Source: Ochotona curzoniae
Taxonomy: Eukaryota > Chordata > Mammalia > Lagomorpha > Ochotonidae
Reading direction: 5' to 3'
Assembly (NCBI RefSeq): GCF_017591425.1
Contig: NW_024466307.1
Location: 8,286,001 to 8,350,000 of the forward strand
Length of the DNA: 64,000 nucleotides
Shown here: positions 31,578-43,490 of the stretch, piece after piece
Layout: every line of letters begins with the position of its first letter
How positions within the stretch are numbered: the stretch's first letter is position 1
Translations under genes and position numbers: made by a program
Notes under the pieces: generated by a model
What the model saw: the letters and a program-made list of their open reading frames with translations, nothing else
Databases searched by the model: none
Told to the model about the DNA's origin: nothing

Positions 31578-32690
31578 TTCATAATGTCTGCAAACATTTG
31601 CACTTCCTTTTCTAACTTGATGACTTTGTTTCTATTTCTTAATGTCTTAATGTCTTAATGTCTGCTTTAGACTTCCAACACTACGATGGACAGTAGTGGT
31701 GAAGGTAAACATGGTTGTCTTATTTTTGATCTTCAAGGAAGTGATTTAAATTTTCTCTATTGAAGATTTGGAAATGTTTTCAACAATTGTTTCATTAAAT
31801 TAAATTGGGTTTTCTCTGTCTTTCCTTTCTTTTCTTCTCTGAAACACCCATAATGGGAATCTTCAAATGTTTAATAATGTCCAAACCCATATATTTTGAA
31901 ACTTTAAAAAATATTTTTATTTAAAAAGTTAACAGATTATTTCAGAACCTGTGTCTTCAAGAATCAACTTCTTTAACCAATTCTAATATTGAAACTTTCA
32001 ACTTCTTTTTTAAAAAAAACTTTAGTTATGAATTCAGCTCCAAGTTTTCTCATTGGTGCTTATTTCATCTCTTTCTCTTCAATGCATCTTTTTAAATAGC
32101 TTGAATCATTTTCTGAAATCCTATACTCTCATATCTCAATACATTGCCTTAAAATTACTATTCTGGATTTTTTCAATCTGTTTGTTGATTTCCTTTACCT
32201 TGGCATCTTAGGCAGAAAATTATTGTGTTGTTGCTATAGCTACACTACTTTCTCATGTTCCTAGTTGGCTCCTGTGCATGTAACAGGTCTGTAACCTTTA
32301 CCCATTTGATAGGGTAGCTTTGGTGGGAAAAGCTCCTGGGAGCATGTTCAGGAGCATTGGAGAGACAGGTTGGATAGCTTTGGTTTCTTGTGTATATTCT
32401 ATCTGTCCATATGACTTAAGCCCAGCGTTACCAGTACTGGTGATGCCTTGAACGTCTCAGTGGCTCAGGCCGCACGTGCAGTTGCAATGCAGCTCTGTTA
32501 GGGAGAAGGAGTTCCCTGGCAGCTTCAGGCAAGGACTTTCTAGCGGAGGATGTGAGGGTCCTTTCAGGTGCTGTGGGCGGGAGAACCCCACGGTCTCCGC
32601 AGAACACCGAGCATCACACTGGTCAGTACCTGATACTCTCGGGGATTATGTCAGTGTGTGCTTTCATGTTTCATCATTCAAGCACTTGGA
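31578..32690 (-). mobile_element. Ancient L1, antisense, upstream part (RT region, then 5' part), internally deleted
   Basis: TAATGTCTGCAAACATTTGC, GACTTCCAACACTACGATGG, ACAGTAGTGGTGAAGGTAAA and CATGGTTGTCTTATTTTTGA match the reverse complement of the L1 reverse-transcriptase region. After about 31.8 kb the sequence resembles the region well upstream of it in old L1s (CTCTGAAACACCCATAATGG) and then a GC-richer part that could be 5' UTR (32.45-32.69 kb), implying a large internal deletion. Orientation and order agree with the 29.7-31.26 kb piece. The right edge is approximate. Confidence 0.5.
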
Positions 32691-33638
32691 TCAAAACACT
32701 AAAAGTTGGTCATAAATCTTCGATAAAGAAGCCAAAGTATTTTAACTAAAACAGGAGAAAGTAGCAGAAAACAAAAAAACAAAAAAAAACCAACAAAAAA
32801 AGAGTGATGTAAAACTGAAAAAATGACCCTCCAAAATATTTTCAAATGAAACCTGAGTTGTATCGAGTTATTTTAACAATTAAATAGACTTAATTTGTTC
32901 CATTATTTCAGATATCGTTTAAATGGTTTGTTGTAAAATCCAATTACTCAAAAAGTGAGGACAAAAAGAAATTGTTTAGTATTCTTTTGTGTGTTAAAAG
33001 TCTTGAAGGTGATTTTAATATCCTGCATTTCGTTTGTACCTGCAGCAGTTGAAATTGACATGTGAGAGTTCTCCTGAGTCCCAGATGCTAGCTGTCAACT
33101 GTCTTTGTTCTGGTTTCCTTGGAAACAGAGGTTGATTTCATAAAAACAAGGTAAGTACAACTTTTACAGGAAGGAAGTGGAACATTGATTTGTCAGTTTC
33201 AAATTGCAACCTGTGTCCTGTAAGTCAGACTTTCTAGCCTCAGCTAAGAGCTGGAATCCAGTTAGGGTACAAGGAACTTCAAAACAGTCCTATGCTCAGT
33301 TCTATGTTCTTCCCAGCTGTATTTTAATGCGGGGAAACTACCCCATCCAATTTTTAAATGACCAAAGTTAAAACAATCAATAAAACTTCATGTTAAAAAT
33401 GCACAAACCGTATTCTGAGAAACACTGAGATAAAGCACATGCAACACGAGATGTTTTCAAACTTCCCGGAATATCCAATAGACTCCTAGCGGGTCCTGCG
33501 TAGGTCAGTGATTGTTAGACGTGACGGTCAGTTGGGAAAGGGGTCTCTTGTGGCATGTGGGGAATGTACACATGGGGGAATTGAAAGGAGCCACTCTGTA
33601 CCATCAATGCCGGGCAGAGTCCCTCAAGGGGCAGATGT
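32691..33638. other. Unique DNA with A-rich patch
   Basis: An AAACAAAAAAACAAAAA-type low-complexity run lies at 32768-32802. Otherwise no gene or named repeat recognised. Confidence 0.4.
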
Positions 33639-33905
33639 GGGGCCTAGCAGTTAGGTGACTACATGGGATGCCTGAATCACATCTCAGAGTACTTGGTTTA
33701 GGACCTCACTCTGCTCCCAAGGCTAACTACCCATTAGCGGTATTCTGGAAGGCAGCAGGTGACGCTCATGTGGAAGGGTCTCTATCATCATGTGGAAAAT
33801 CAAGACTGCTCCTGGTTCTTTGGTCCAGCTCAGTCCCAATTGTTGAGAGCATCTGAGGAATGAACTGGTGAGTGCAAGCTCTCCATATCCGTCTTTCCCC
33901 AGCCC
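33639..33905 (+). mobile_element. Old CSINE
   Basis: GGGGCCTAGCAGTTAGGTGA, CTACATGGGATGCCTGAATC, ACATCTCAGAGTACTTGGTT, CTGGAAGGCAGCAGGTGACG, GACTGCTCCTGGTTCTTTGG and GAGGAATGAACTGGTGAGTG appear in order. The tail is lost after CCCCAGCCCAG. Minus-strand frame 33723-34055 (110 codons) crosses it and is an artefact. Confidence 0.75.
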
Positions 33906-36900
33906 AGCTACACTTAGCAGAACTAACAAGCTCACTTTAGTGAGAAGGACGCCAAAGCACAGCAACATAGAATAGTCAGAGAATACATTTAATCCAGCAG
34001 AAGGTGTCAGGGAAGCTGGCTCTGTCCCCACTTCAGAATCACTTTGTTTGCACACAGCATTGTGTCAGGGACAGCTCTCATTGTGATTCATCTCAATTCT
34101 CATAGACTCTGAGTTTTCTTTACATGCCATCAACTGAATCCAAAGAAAATTTCCTAATAACATATAATGCCTCTAAGAGACATAACACTTGCAGCACAGT
34201 TACCGTGTGAATTTCCGGAATGGTTCTTTCTTACATGGCATCACTAAGTTGTCCAAGCTATGTAATATGCTGAAACACACAGCAAAATGAGAAAGTATAG
34301 CTTTATGTTTTGAAAGTTTCATTTAATCATTGATACTATGCATATTTGACTTTTATTTACCTGCTAAGAGTTAAACCATATTGTGTGGAGATTGTTGTAA
34401 TCACTGAAATGGATGACAGGCCAAAACAAAGACTGTGAAAGCCCATGGCTGCATCTGTTACCTGTTTAGGTGTCTTAAAAACAGATTTGTGTTCTTAAAG
34501 TTGGAATTCCTTAGACTTTCTCTCAGTCAATTGTCAATGTTGTCTGATATTTTAAGAAAACAAAAAGTTGTCTCTTTAAAATCAGGATAAAACCCAGAGC
34601 TTATAAAGCTAATTTCTATTTCAGTGAATCAAAGCACAGTGATTAAGCACAAGGTTCCTTCAATGATGTTCTATCACAGCCTTCATGTTTCCCATCACAC
34701 TACATATGGTCCAATTGTTTACAGATTACAAAAAAAATCCCTGCTCAGATGTTAAAACAAGATGTTTTCCTCACTTTCAAATGGCAGGCTCACTGCCAAT
34801 TTTTACAATTAGCTATTCTGTGCAAGAAAAAAAAAACCCAGAAGTTTAATTATCGCAAGTTCTCATGTTTGGACATTACTTGACGATGGGCTTTCCACCT
34901 GAGAACTGACAAAAGTGAACTCTGGACCATGACACAGGGGGAGTCATAGAGGCTCTTGGGACGACAGGTTTGGTAAAGGAGAAAGAATCACAAAAAAAAA
35001 AATAGATGGGGCAAATCATCTTTGCCAGAATAGGTAATGAAACATCAAGGCGAAACAGCCACCTGCCAGTGATATGAGTTCCCTATAGCACCGTCTGGCA
35101 GGCAGACTTTCACAGCATCAAACAATGGTGCCGCACACACCGCCAGTGCACCCATCAATGGGTCACTGACTCTCTAAAAGATTTGCTGAGAGAGGTGGAG
35201 TGATTATGGCAGGGCAACACACTGTAGAAGAAAGACTCCTGTTTGGATGCCAAATCCCTCCTATTGCATGAGCTTAAAATTGGCCATCTTGTTCTTTCAA
35301 TGGATTGTTCAAAGTTTAGCATTCGAAATATGATTGTTAGTAATAAATCCATAGACATAGAGGAATGAATTTATATACTTGGAATTATTTGTAATAATTC
35401 CATTTGTCAATGTCAGCCTCATTCAAGCATCCAGTGTGCCTATAGTTTCATATAAAAGTTTATTTGGAAAATGTCATTGGGTTAAATACTAGTACATTCT
35501 TGAAAAATTGTCTTTGGCTCCAGTTCCAGGATTATAACAGATAGGTTTAAGAAATGTGATCTGAAACAAGTTCGGTTATTTTACTCTGTTTTGTTTGGCT
35601 TTTAATATAATTCTATATTAAGATCCAGAGTTATTATTTGAGACAGCGATAAAAATATGTGTATTTCAGAATAAGTTGTATAAATATAGTGTCTGATGAG
35701 TGATGAGGCTTCCATTTTTTTTATCTGCATCTGTTTATAAGTAAAGTAGCTGGATCCCATATTTCTGAGATTTGTTTGAACTTGAGTGACTCTGCATGTC
35801 ATTCAAAGATTTCACTGACAGAGGAAAGACTTCTGTTTTGTACCTGAAGCATCTGATTCAACATCCTTCAGCTGCTTTTAGGGACTTCCATCTTGTTAAA
35901 ATCATGTGAAAAAAAATTCTCATAGCTCAACAGTTGCTAATATAAATATGAACCCATTTGGCAAGGGGGGTTATTCGCATAGGAATGGACAGGATCATGG
36001 AAGTGAAGTTCTGTCAAAGACTCTATAGCTGTGTTCCTCATGTGAGCATTGGTGGCCCTGTCAAATTCCCCAGTGTCTACTCTGCTGCATCTTGTTTGTC
36101 ACTGTTGGTCCAAATCTTCTTGCTCTCTTTTAAAAAATACAGAGGAATTGATCTGAAATCTATCACTGCTCCTGGTGTACACACATGCTTTGTTAGTTAT
36201 AATTCTTTCTGCTAATGACTCCTATTTTAAATTACTAAATGGATTTTGATTACTGCAGGAACACAGCAATATCTTAGAGGAAAAAAATACTGAAATGTTA
36301 TTATGTTCGTGCTATTACGGTTTTGACTCTTCATGTAATCTCTACAAATAATTGCATGTTTACAAAGCTGTAATACAACAGTCACAAGGAATTTCCTTTT
36401 GGCTCAAAGTCTCCAAGGACATCATATGTGTTCATATGATGTGATGTTATGCAACTTTCCCATTTTACATTTCAAATTTCCACGTGAGAAACAGGAAGCA
36501 TTTAAATTCTTCACAACTACTCTTCTGAGTCCATCCACGCGTGATGGGGGTTGGCTCACACTGGTCCTCTGGAGCCAGACGGTGCCGCCTATTTACAATA
36601 GTGTCTGTGTATTCGTCAAATTGTTGAATTTCTCATTTAGAATCTGACACTATGAATACTCAGATGATTTAGAACCAATGTGATTCTCAAAAAAATCACT
36701 GTGTACTAGAAAGATCAGCGGTTGGTTGCCAGACATCAACTCTGAAACCATCTAGGCCAATCTCCTTTATTGTGAATGCTATTCAGTCATACTCCTGGCC
36801 TGCTAGAGCTTCCTGTTTTACTTCAGGTACCAACTTTTCTACTCTTTCCATTACATTTCTAAAGCATCTGTCATATCATACATTTCTACTGTCTGAATTT

Positions 36901-37990
36901 TGGTATTTGTTACTTATATTGACCTATGGTTCAAAAGATACAGATTTAGAAATGGATACGATCTAAAGAACAATCTGGAAAGAGATAAACTTAATTAGTG
37001 GGGACATTTTCTCTTACAACGTTGTTGCAACCTATTTTTTCACACTTTTTATTATTTAAGCCAAAGCTAGTATCCCAATAAAGGTCATTATTAACATAAA
37101 TTTAATAAAGCTTGACCTGACTCTTGGGTTTACTTCATGTACGCTTCATTAAGAAGATATTTTATTCCTAAATAATAAAACTAATTAACCTCTGAAAAGT
37201 TCTGCAGTGTGATGGGTGTGATACTGAGCACATTTCTTTGCAGATTTTCTCTAAACGTAGGGCTTCAGTCTGGTCTGCCAAATCATGACCACTCATTACT
37301 CACTCCAGGACTTTTAATAATACTGTTGTTAAAAAGAATAGAAAGTGCAAGGTCATAATCCTTGATAGAAAGTGTGAATGAAATCTAAATCAGAAGTCCA
37401 GAGACTTAGTTTGTTTACAAGTTAAATTTAATGTTAAATGAACTTGAATTACTTGGGCTCCAGTTGACTCAGCTGTGGAGTGTGATGGTTTTCAATGCAG
37501 GTTGAATTATCATTATTACTTGCTATGTACTACTAAAGAACAAAATTCAAAAGTATAATAGCAATAATCCATTTTCTAATGCTTTCCCATTGGAAAAATG
37601 GTCAAAGTTTGTGATTCTGTGGACATATAAATGGAAACATGAAATTGAAGCTGGTGAGAGTGAAGTTGTGTCAGGAAACAACACAGCAGGACATTATGGA
37701 AACTAAACAGAAGCAATGCTGGAGCCGGAATAGAGTGTCTGCTTTCCTTGGCATTGGTATTCCTGATTCTGTGTTTCCTACCTTTGAAGCAAGAAAATTC
37801 TTATTTCAAGTGACAGTCCACATAATATATTATCAGATAAATTGAAGTTTTAAATTATGATGGTCAAATATCAATTTTAATCAAAGACTAAAATGTTTAA
37901 AATATTTGAATATATATAGAAGGTACATAAACTCAATCTGAAATCGGACTTTGTTATTAGATATCACTTTTCTTTGAAGAGAGGAAAAGG
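33906..37990. other. Long repeat-poor AT-rich stretch
   Basis: About 4 kb in which I recognise no CSINE, L1 or LTR. The largest open frames are 82-85 codons (35958-36215 and 36399-36647, plus) with no domain. Short A-runs are the only simple repeats. For a lagomorph genome with dense CSINEs this is a long gap. It may hold diverged repeats that I cannot see, or constrained regulatory DNA. Confidence 0.45.
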
Positions 37991-38268
37991 TTCATTTATT
38001 TATTGAAAAGGCAGAGTTACAGTGAGAAAAAGAGAGAAATAGATTCCATTTGCTGGTTAGCTCCTCAATTGCTGAGACAGCCAGGACTGGGTTAGGCTGA
38101 AACTTGGACCCAGGAGATTGATCTGGGTCTCCCAACAGAGCTCCAAGTATGTGGGCATCATCTACTCTGCCCCTTGATGCATTGGCAGGGAGCTAGGTTG
38201 GAAGTGGAGCACCCAGGACAGAAACAAGTATCCATACGTGATGATCAGATTCAGATATTAGTCATGTT
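37991..38268 (-). mobile_element. Old CSINE, antisense
   Basis: TTCATTTATTTATTGAAAAG and GCAGAGTTACAGTGAGAAAA (reverse tail), CTGCTGAGACAGCCAGG-like centre (GCTGAGACAGCCAGGACTGG), GGGTCTCCCAACAGAGCTCC, GGCAGGGAGCTAGGTTGGAA, GTGGAGCACCCAGGACAGAA follow reverse CSINE order. The head is decayed beyond about 38.26 kb. Confidence 0.85.
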
Positions 38269-39039
38269 TGGTAGTAGATTTTTTTGAATGATTTATTTTC
38301 ATTAATTTGGAACAGGAAATCTTTTAAATGAAAGCGCTCATCACCTTTGAGGTTCTCCACTGTATACTGTGGATGCTAAATCCACTCTTCGTAAAGTGAC
38401 CTTTTAACGATTCTCGGTGGCTGATCTGCTAAATATTCCGTTTTCACATCTAAAACGGTCTACACACTCAACCTTCCTTATTTGAGGTTTCCACACCTTA
38501 AATAATCTGAGGGTGGATTTTAAGTGTGCAAGAGGATTGCGTAGGTTTTATGAGTATATTCATAAAGTTTTTGTGAAAATAGAACTAAGAGGAATTCATT
38601 TTGATACAACAAACTTTGAAATCCATTACGAATAAGTTTTCAAAAAGTTGTGAAAATGTATATTATAAAAAAAACCTTCATGGGGATGGAAACTTATTTC
38701 TACAGCAGTAAAGTCATTTGCTTATTTATTTATTATTTATGTGAAAAGAACGCATTTTATGCATTCCAGGCATAGACTTTCAAGAAGACAACCACTCTTC
38801 ATTTCTACCCCTCCTCCCTCTTGATTTATTTTGACATTTGCATATATATTTCAAAGTTCCTTCATGGACAAATATTGTGCCATTTTATGTAATGAATTTC
38901 AGCAACGACACATATTGGCATCCTGGAGTCCTGGAATAGATAGATAAGATAGATGAAAATATAATCTATGTTGGCATATGATCATTTAGTGCTTTAAATA
39001 TGCCATTTTGTGTTCATACTACTCTACTTTTTTTTCCCA
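38269..39039. other. AT-rich DNA, possibly unclassified repeat
   Basis: AT-rich sequence. The part at 38.55-38.70 kb (GAATTCATTTTGATACAACA, ACTTTGAAATCCATTACGAA) has the feel of a dispersed repeat, but I cannot name it. A CT-rich patch at 38.81 kb could be a decayed L1 3' end in reverse. Confidence 0.3.
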
Positions 39040-40320
39040 GGAGGGGATCTTTCTTTTTCCTTTTATCAAGTATTCTTCCCCACCTCACTAGTTTCAGGGT
39101 TTTCTTTTGTTTTTTTTTTTCTTCTTTTTTTTTGATTTCAGCAATCAAATGCGACAAACCTTAAGAAGACTTTCTTTGTGCCTCATTTTAGGGTTTGGTG
39201 TGATTTCTGCACGTGTCAGTATATAATTTTCATCAAATTTGGACAATAGAAAGAATTTACCTCATCTTCAAATGTTTGATACTGATTTCTTTCCTGCAGA
39301 TAAAATAAATTATAAGGTAGATTGCTTGCTACTCTCTTACATCTTTGGTCACTTTCCTTTTCCAGTTTTATTACTTTCTCGCCTTTATTTTGAATAGCCA
39401 CTATTTCTACGTCTTCAAATTGGTCAATATATTCCATTATAATGACCAACTTTCATTGATCCTTTTCAGCATTTTTCTTTTCTACATTATCATTTTTATC
39501 TCTACATATTGTATTTGTGCCTTTTGTTAGGTCTTGCACTTACTATTTTTTTTTAATTGTGTTGTATTTTCCCCTGGTTATTTGACTTTCTCCATATGCT
39601 TTATAATAACACTTGTAACGCCCTGGCTCTCTGCATCTATTTCCTTAGGTTGGTACTTCTCCCTGGTATGGAGCCCATTTCCTGCTCCAGTGCATACCTA
39701 GTAATTTTTATTAGATACTTTACATTGTTGGCTGCTGGCTTTGTTGTAATTCTTTTCACAGTGATGAGCCTTGCTCTGGCTTGCAATTAAACCATGTGGA
39801 GTCAGGTTCATCTTTTTTAAAGCTTCCCCTTTGGTTTGCCAGTGTGAGTCTGAAACATCCCTTCATTTGTAGCTTAATGTGTCATTACTACTGAAGCACT
39901 TTTCCTCCTAAGGCCTTGCAGGAATTCTGTCCTTTCTGGTTTGTTGGTACAGAAACTATTTTCATATCTGGGGTCTAGACTTCCAAATCCATTCTGGTGT
40001 CATATCCCTTGACACAGTAGTCACCTCACACACACAAAAAGAGAGCAGTAGTACTTTGCCAAATCCTCAAGGGGAGCACTCTACAGTTCTTCAGGGAGTG
40101 TGCTCATTAACACACACTCACTCTCTCTCTCATAATCTCCAGCCAATCTGGCCTTGAGGAACTCTGAACCCTATAGGGCCCTGGGAAACTGTGTATTTCT
40201 GTGGCCTCTGCTGGCCACGGATGCTCCTGGGAACTCCTTTACACAGGGAAGCACACAGAGTTCCTCTCACTCTTTCCTTATTTTAGAGAACAGGTACTTA
40301 GGTTCTAACATGTAAAAACC
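39040..40320 (-). mobile_element. Ancient L1M-type sequence, antisense
   Basis: The T-rich plus strand shows ACATTATCATTTTTATCTCT, TGTTAGGTCTTGCACTTAC, ATTTTCCCCTGGTTATTTGA, TGCATACCTAGTAATTTTTA, TACTTTACATTGTTGGCTGC, AGCCTTGCTCTGGCTTGCAA and CATTACTACTGAAGCACTTT. This series parallels old L1M sequence read in reverse (GCATGCCTAGTAATTTTTGATTGG ... ACATTGTGAA ... GAGCTTTGTTCTGGxxxGCA ... CCACTACTGAGGCAA). Boundaries and exact subfamily are uncertain. A 77-codon lysine/glutamate-rich minus frame (39216-39449) lies within it and may be a decayed sense-strand remnant. Confidence 0.55.
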
Positions 40321-40532
40321 ATTGTCTCACCATTGTTCTTCAGATTTCTAGAATTTTCCATATTGTCTATTAGAAGAAATTCTGACTTGTTGCTATGTTT
40401 GTTTCCATTAAACAAAACAAAACAAATAAACAGTAAATGAAATCAACATGGAAGAGAGCTATCTGCATCCCTGTGATGATATGAAATCGTCTCAGATGCT
40501 CTACAGATGACAGGATAAACAAAATGTGCTTT
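40321..40532. other. Unique DNA
   Basis: A short spacer with an AAAACAAAACAAATAAAC run near 40413-40430. Nothing else identified. Confidence 0.4.
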
Positions 40533-40860
40533 GGGGCAGGTGCTGTGCATTGCAGGATGGACCTCTATTTCCAAGGTCAGCATTCCCTGCAGGTGCTGAT
40601 TTGGGACCTAGATATTCAGCTTCTGATCTGGCTCCCTGTTGAGAGCCTGGAAACGCATTCAGGTATGGCCAAAGCTCAGGACCCTGATTCCACATGGCAG
40701 ACCTGGAAAAGGCTCTGGGCTCCTGGCTTCAGATAGGCGCAGCTCTGGCTGCTGTGACCACTTGGGGAGTGAATTCACGAACGGAAGATCTTCCTCTCCG
40801 TCTCTCCTCCTCTCTGTATTTCTGACTATTCAATAAAAATAAGTAAGTCTTAAAAAAAAA
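40533..40860 (+). mobile_element. CSINE, full length, diverged
   Basis: GGGGCAGGTGCTGTGCATTG head, GCTTCTGATCTGGCTCCCTG, CATGGCAGACCTGGAAAAGG, CTCCTGGCTTCAGATAGGCG, ACCACTTGGGGAGTGAATTC, GGAAGATCTTCCTCTCCGTC and a tail TCAATAAAAATAAGTAAGTC followed by an A-run. All three overlapping frames here (both strands) are CSINE translations. Confidence 0.92.
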
Positions 40861-41680
40861 CAAACATCATATGTTTTCTTTGATTTGTGCTGATACACGA
40901 GTATAAAAAAATGTAACCCGTAAGAGCAGAAGTACCATTCTGGGGGATTTGTTTGTGCTCCAGAGGAATAGTAAGGGTTTTAGTCATTGTGGTTGTTCTT
41001 TATTATTATTATTATTTTATACTTTCTCCGTGTTGCTATCTGTATCTAATATGGTGCTAAGCTTGTGCTTACAAACTTTTATGAATGCCTGCTAGTTAAA
41101 GCTAGGGGAAAACAAAGTGATAAGGCGGGAAGAGGGTAAACAGATAATGTGGGCCAAAATGAGAGCAGAATGGGAAGTGTCATCAAGCTACTAAATCTGT
41201 GTTGTGATATCTGAGACCTTTGCCAATTTATAGTAGTAAAAAAACACAAAGATCTCAATGTATAAAGCTACGTTGTCTCACCATTAATAATTGCAATGAG
41301 CCACCTGAAGATATGAGGACTTTCTCAAAATGATATGGAACTTGGTAGATTTTAGGATAGTCCAAATTGGCTTATAACTTTAACAAGGCATATGTCAACA
41401 GTTGAGGCACAGAACAGATTTAGGAGGGATGTGCAGAGAAATCTTCAATTCCCCAGTGGGGAGTAACTTATTTTAGTGTCATGGCTGTGTTTGTACGATG
41501 AAATTCTATACCCAAAATAAATCTGAAAATAATTTGAAAAATTATTATTATAAAACATTGAATATATTATCTTCTTCTTTTCCATTTGTGTGTAGCTTAT
41601 ATAAACAATAACTAATTTAATATTCATAAAGAAAGCTACAATATGTTTTTAGTGTAAGAATGCTGGAAAAGAAACCACTT
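40861..41680. other. AT-rich unique DNA
   Basis: It includes a small ATT repeat near 41001-41018. No gene or named repeat recognised. Confidence 0.4.
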
Positions 41681-42180
41681 TGATAGGAGTTTTACATATC
41701 CAAATGGAGCTGTAGATAGTAACAGGTTATTATCCCTGCGATTAATTCACAATGCATACCACTTACAATAATGGGATTGCTACAATGGTCTGTTATCATT
41801 CCTTCAATTAAACATGGAAACAATACATTTCACAAGTATCAAAATTAATATTCATTTGGCAATCTATCAAATTAGCTCATAATCATTGCAAATTTCTCAA
41901 TTAGATCTCTAATCCCCTGTCTTACTCAGAATAATATTAACAGAATTTTAAAACAAAAATGTAAAGTAGAGCTTTTAAAACACATTTGTTCTAAGTTTGA
42001 TTAGTAATCGTTATAATTAGTGCTTTTGGTGAAGATGTTAAATTAGAGTTCAGTTTGCTTCTTAAGAAGCCTATTGGAAATAGGTATGCTCATATTAATT
42101 CATTATGTCCCACCGTCCTGTGGGTTGGAAACCCACAAAGACTAATACTTATTGTAACCTGGACGTAAACATTTTATTAT
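41681..42180. other. Repeat-free AT-rich block, candidate conserved non-coding element
   Basis: About 500 bp free of recognised repeats and unusually dense in homeodomain-type TAATxx words: GATTAATTC (~41741), CAATTAAAC (~41805), AATTAATATTCATTTG (~41846), AATTAG (~41872), TGATTAGTAATCG (~42000) and ATAATTAGTGC (~42014). It ends with a perfect 8-bp-stem inverted repeat at 42119-42137. Such density is typical of developmental enhancers, but AT-rich DNA also yields these words by chance. Confidence 0.25.
42119..42137. repeat. Perfect short inverted repeat
   Basis: TGTGGGTT and AACCCACA flank the three-base loop GGA, giving an 8-bp perfect stem with four G:C pairs. It is too short for a microRNA precursor. 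It could be a protein-binding palindrome or chance. Confidence 0.7.
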
Positions 42181-42328
42181 TGAAATATTCACAGAAATGA
42201 AAACTTGTTCACCCAGATTTAAACACATGAAAGGGAGTGGGTAGAAAGGATGTATGGAGGCCTTTGGAGCAGGTGAGCTTTCGATACAGTTTGATCCAAC
42301 CACCAATTTTGTTGAAAAGGTGGTTAAG

Positions 42329-42330
<2 letters not shown>
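42181..42330. other. Unique DNA
   Basis: A short spacer between the TAAT-rich block and a TG microsatellite. Nothing identified. Confidence 0.35.

Positions 42331-42371
<41 letters not shown>
42331..42371 (+). repeat. (GT)n microsatellite
   Basis: About 20 uninterrupted GT units. It is long enough to be length-polymorphic and to adopt Z-DNA under supercoiling. Confidence 0.97.
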
Positions 42372-42374
<3 letters not shown>

Positions 42375-43165
42375 TAATTGGTTAACCCAAAATAAAGCCC
42401 AGTTTTCCAGAGTCCCAAGGCAAACGTGAGGCTTTCTGCCGCCTGCGCGCTTGTCAGAGAGATGGTTTATATTTTAAACTGGGATTTCCTGAGGCCAGTA
42501 TTCATTTCTTCTTCATCGCCACAGTGTTTCAGCTGGAAACACTGTCACTCCAATATTTTCAGTATGTTATGATCCAGTTCCACAGGCTCAGGGATTCCTT
42601 GTCCCCTGTTTTCGTTCTCGCCACCCACTGATTTCCCTTATATCATTACAATAGTATAGTCCTTCAACAACAATCACTTTTAAGAGAAAGCTGTAGTATA
42701 TTCAGAAACACTTGCTTCCAGGAGCCTCCGTATCCGTAATTTTAAATACATAGAGAACAAGTACAGGTCTCACCAAGATCTCAATTTCTCCATCACCGCA
42801 GAGTGCTTTTCCCATCGCAGATCATTTCCAAATCTAGAAAAGCTGGTATGTCATTTTTTCTTTGAATAGTAAGATCGTTAGCCTGATCAGTCAATACTAT
42901 GGATGAGGTTAGCCCCTGAGTACCTTCACTGGAAACGTTTTTCTTCAAATCAGCTGAGATCTTTTCCTGCTACAAGCTGAGCAAGTGAAGAAATGGGTGA
43001 GAAGTGCAGAGCCTCACAGCCCCTTGCAGTCACAGCAACGTCTGTGCGGGGAAGAAAAATCAGTCACTTAGGAAGAAAAAGAAAAGAGAGAAAGAAATGA
43101 CTTCCTAATTTGGAATTCTAAGAGGTGAGGGAGCTTATCGGGGGGAATGTGTTAAGAACTCTAGA
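42372..43165. other. Unique DNA
   Basis: About 790 bases, moderately GC-richer than average, with an AAAAAGAAAAGAGAGAAAG purine patch near 43076-43096. No gene or named repeat recognised. Confidence 0.4.
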
Positions 43166-43490
43166 GTTGGGACTGCTATTGTGGCTTTGCAAGTTCATCT
43201 TCCATCGACAGCACTGGCAGCTCACATGTTGCATGGATTACAGTCCTGGGAGCTCCACCTCTGATCCCCTTCCCAGCTAATGTTCCTTGGAAAGCAACTG
43301 AAGAAGGTGCACGTACCTGGACCCCTGCACTCACCTGGGGGAACCTTAAGGAATTCTGGGTTCCTGGTTTGAGCCAGGCCCATCTCCAACCACCAGAGCC
43401 ATCTTAGGAGTGATCCAGTGTATGGGAGAATCATTCTGTGTCCCTCCTCCTCTCTGTAATTCTGCCATTCATGTAAATAAAAGGCAATTA
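43166..43490 (+). mobile_element. CSINE, old, near full length
   Basis: GTTGGGACTGCTATTGTGGC head, ATTACAGTCCTGGGAGCTCC, CCTTCCCAGCTAATGTTCCT, CCTGGACCCCTGCACTCACC, TTCCTGGTTTGAGCCAGGCC, CTCTCTGTAATTCTGCCATT and a CATGTAAATAAAAGG tail. The GCTAATGTxCCTxGGAAAGC form marks an old subfamily. The 94-codon minus frame is antisense to it. Confidence 0.85.

Noticed and set aside
38550..38720. Possible named repeat (GAATTCATTTTGATACAACA region)
   Set aside because: It feels familiar as a dispersed repeat, but I could not match it to a family, so it is only noted as unassigned.
39216..39449. 77-codon Lys/Glu-rich minus frame as a possible real exon
   Set aside because: The surrounding plus strand matches antisense ancient L1 sequence, and no splice sites or domain were evident. 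It is more likely a decayed retroelement remnant.
42119..42137. Hairpin as a microRNA or structural RNA gene
   Set aside because: The stem is only 8 bp with a 3-base loop, far shorter than a pre-miRNA, and flanking bases do not extend it.
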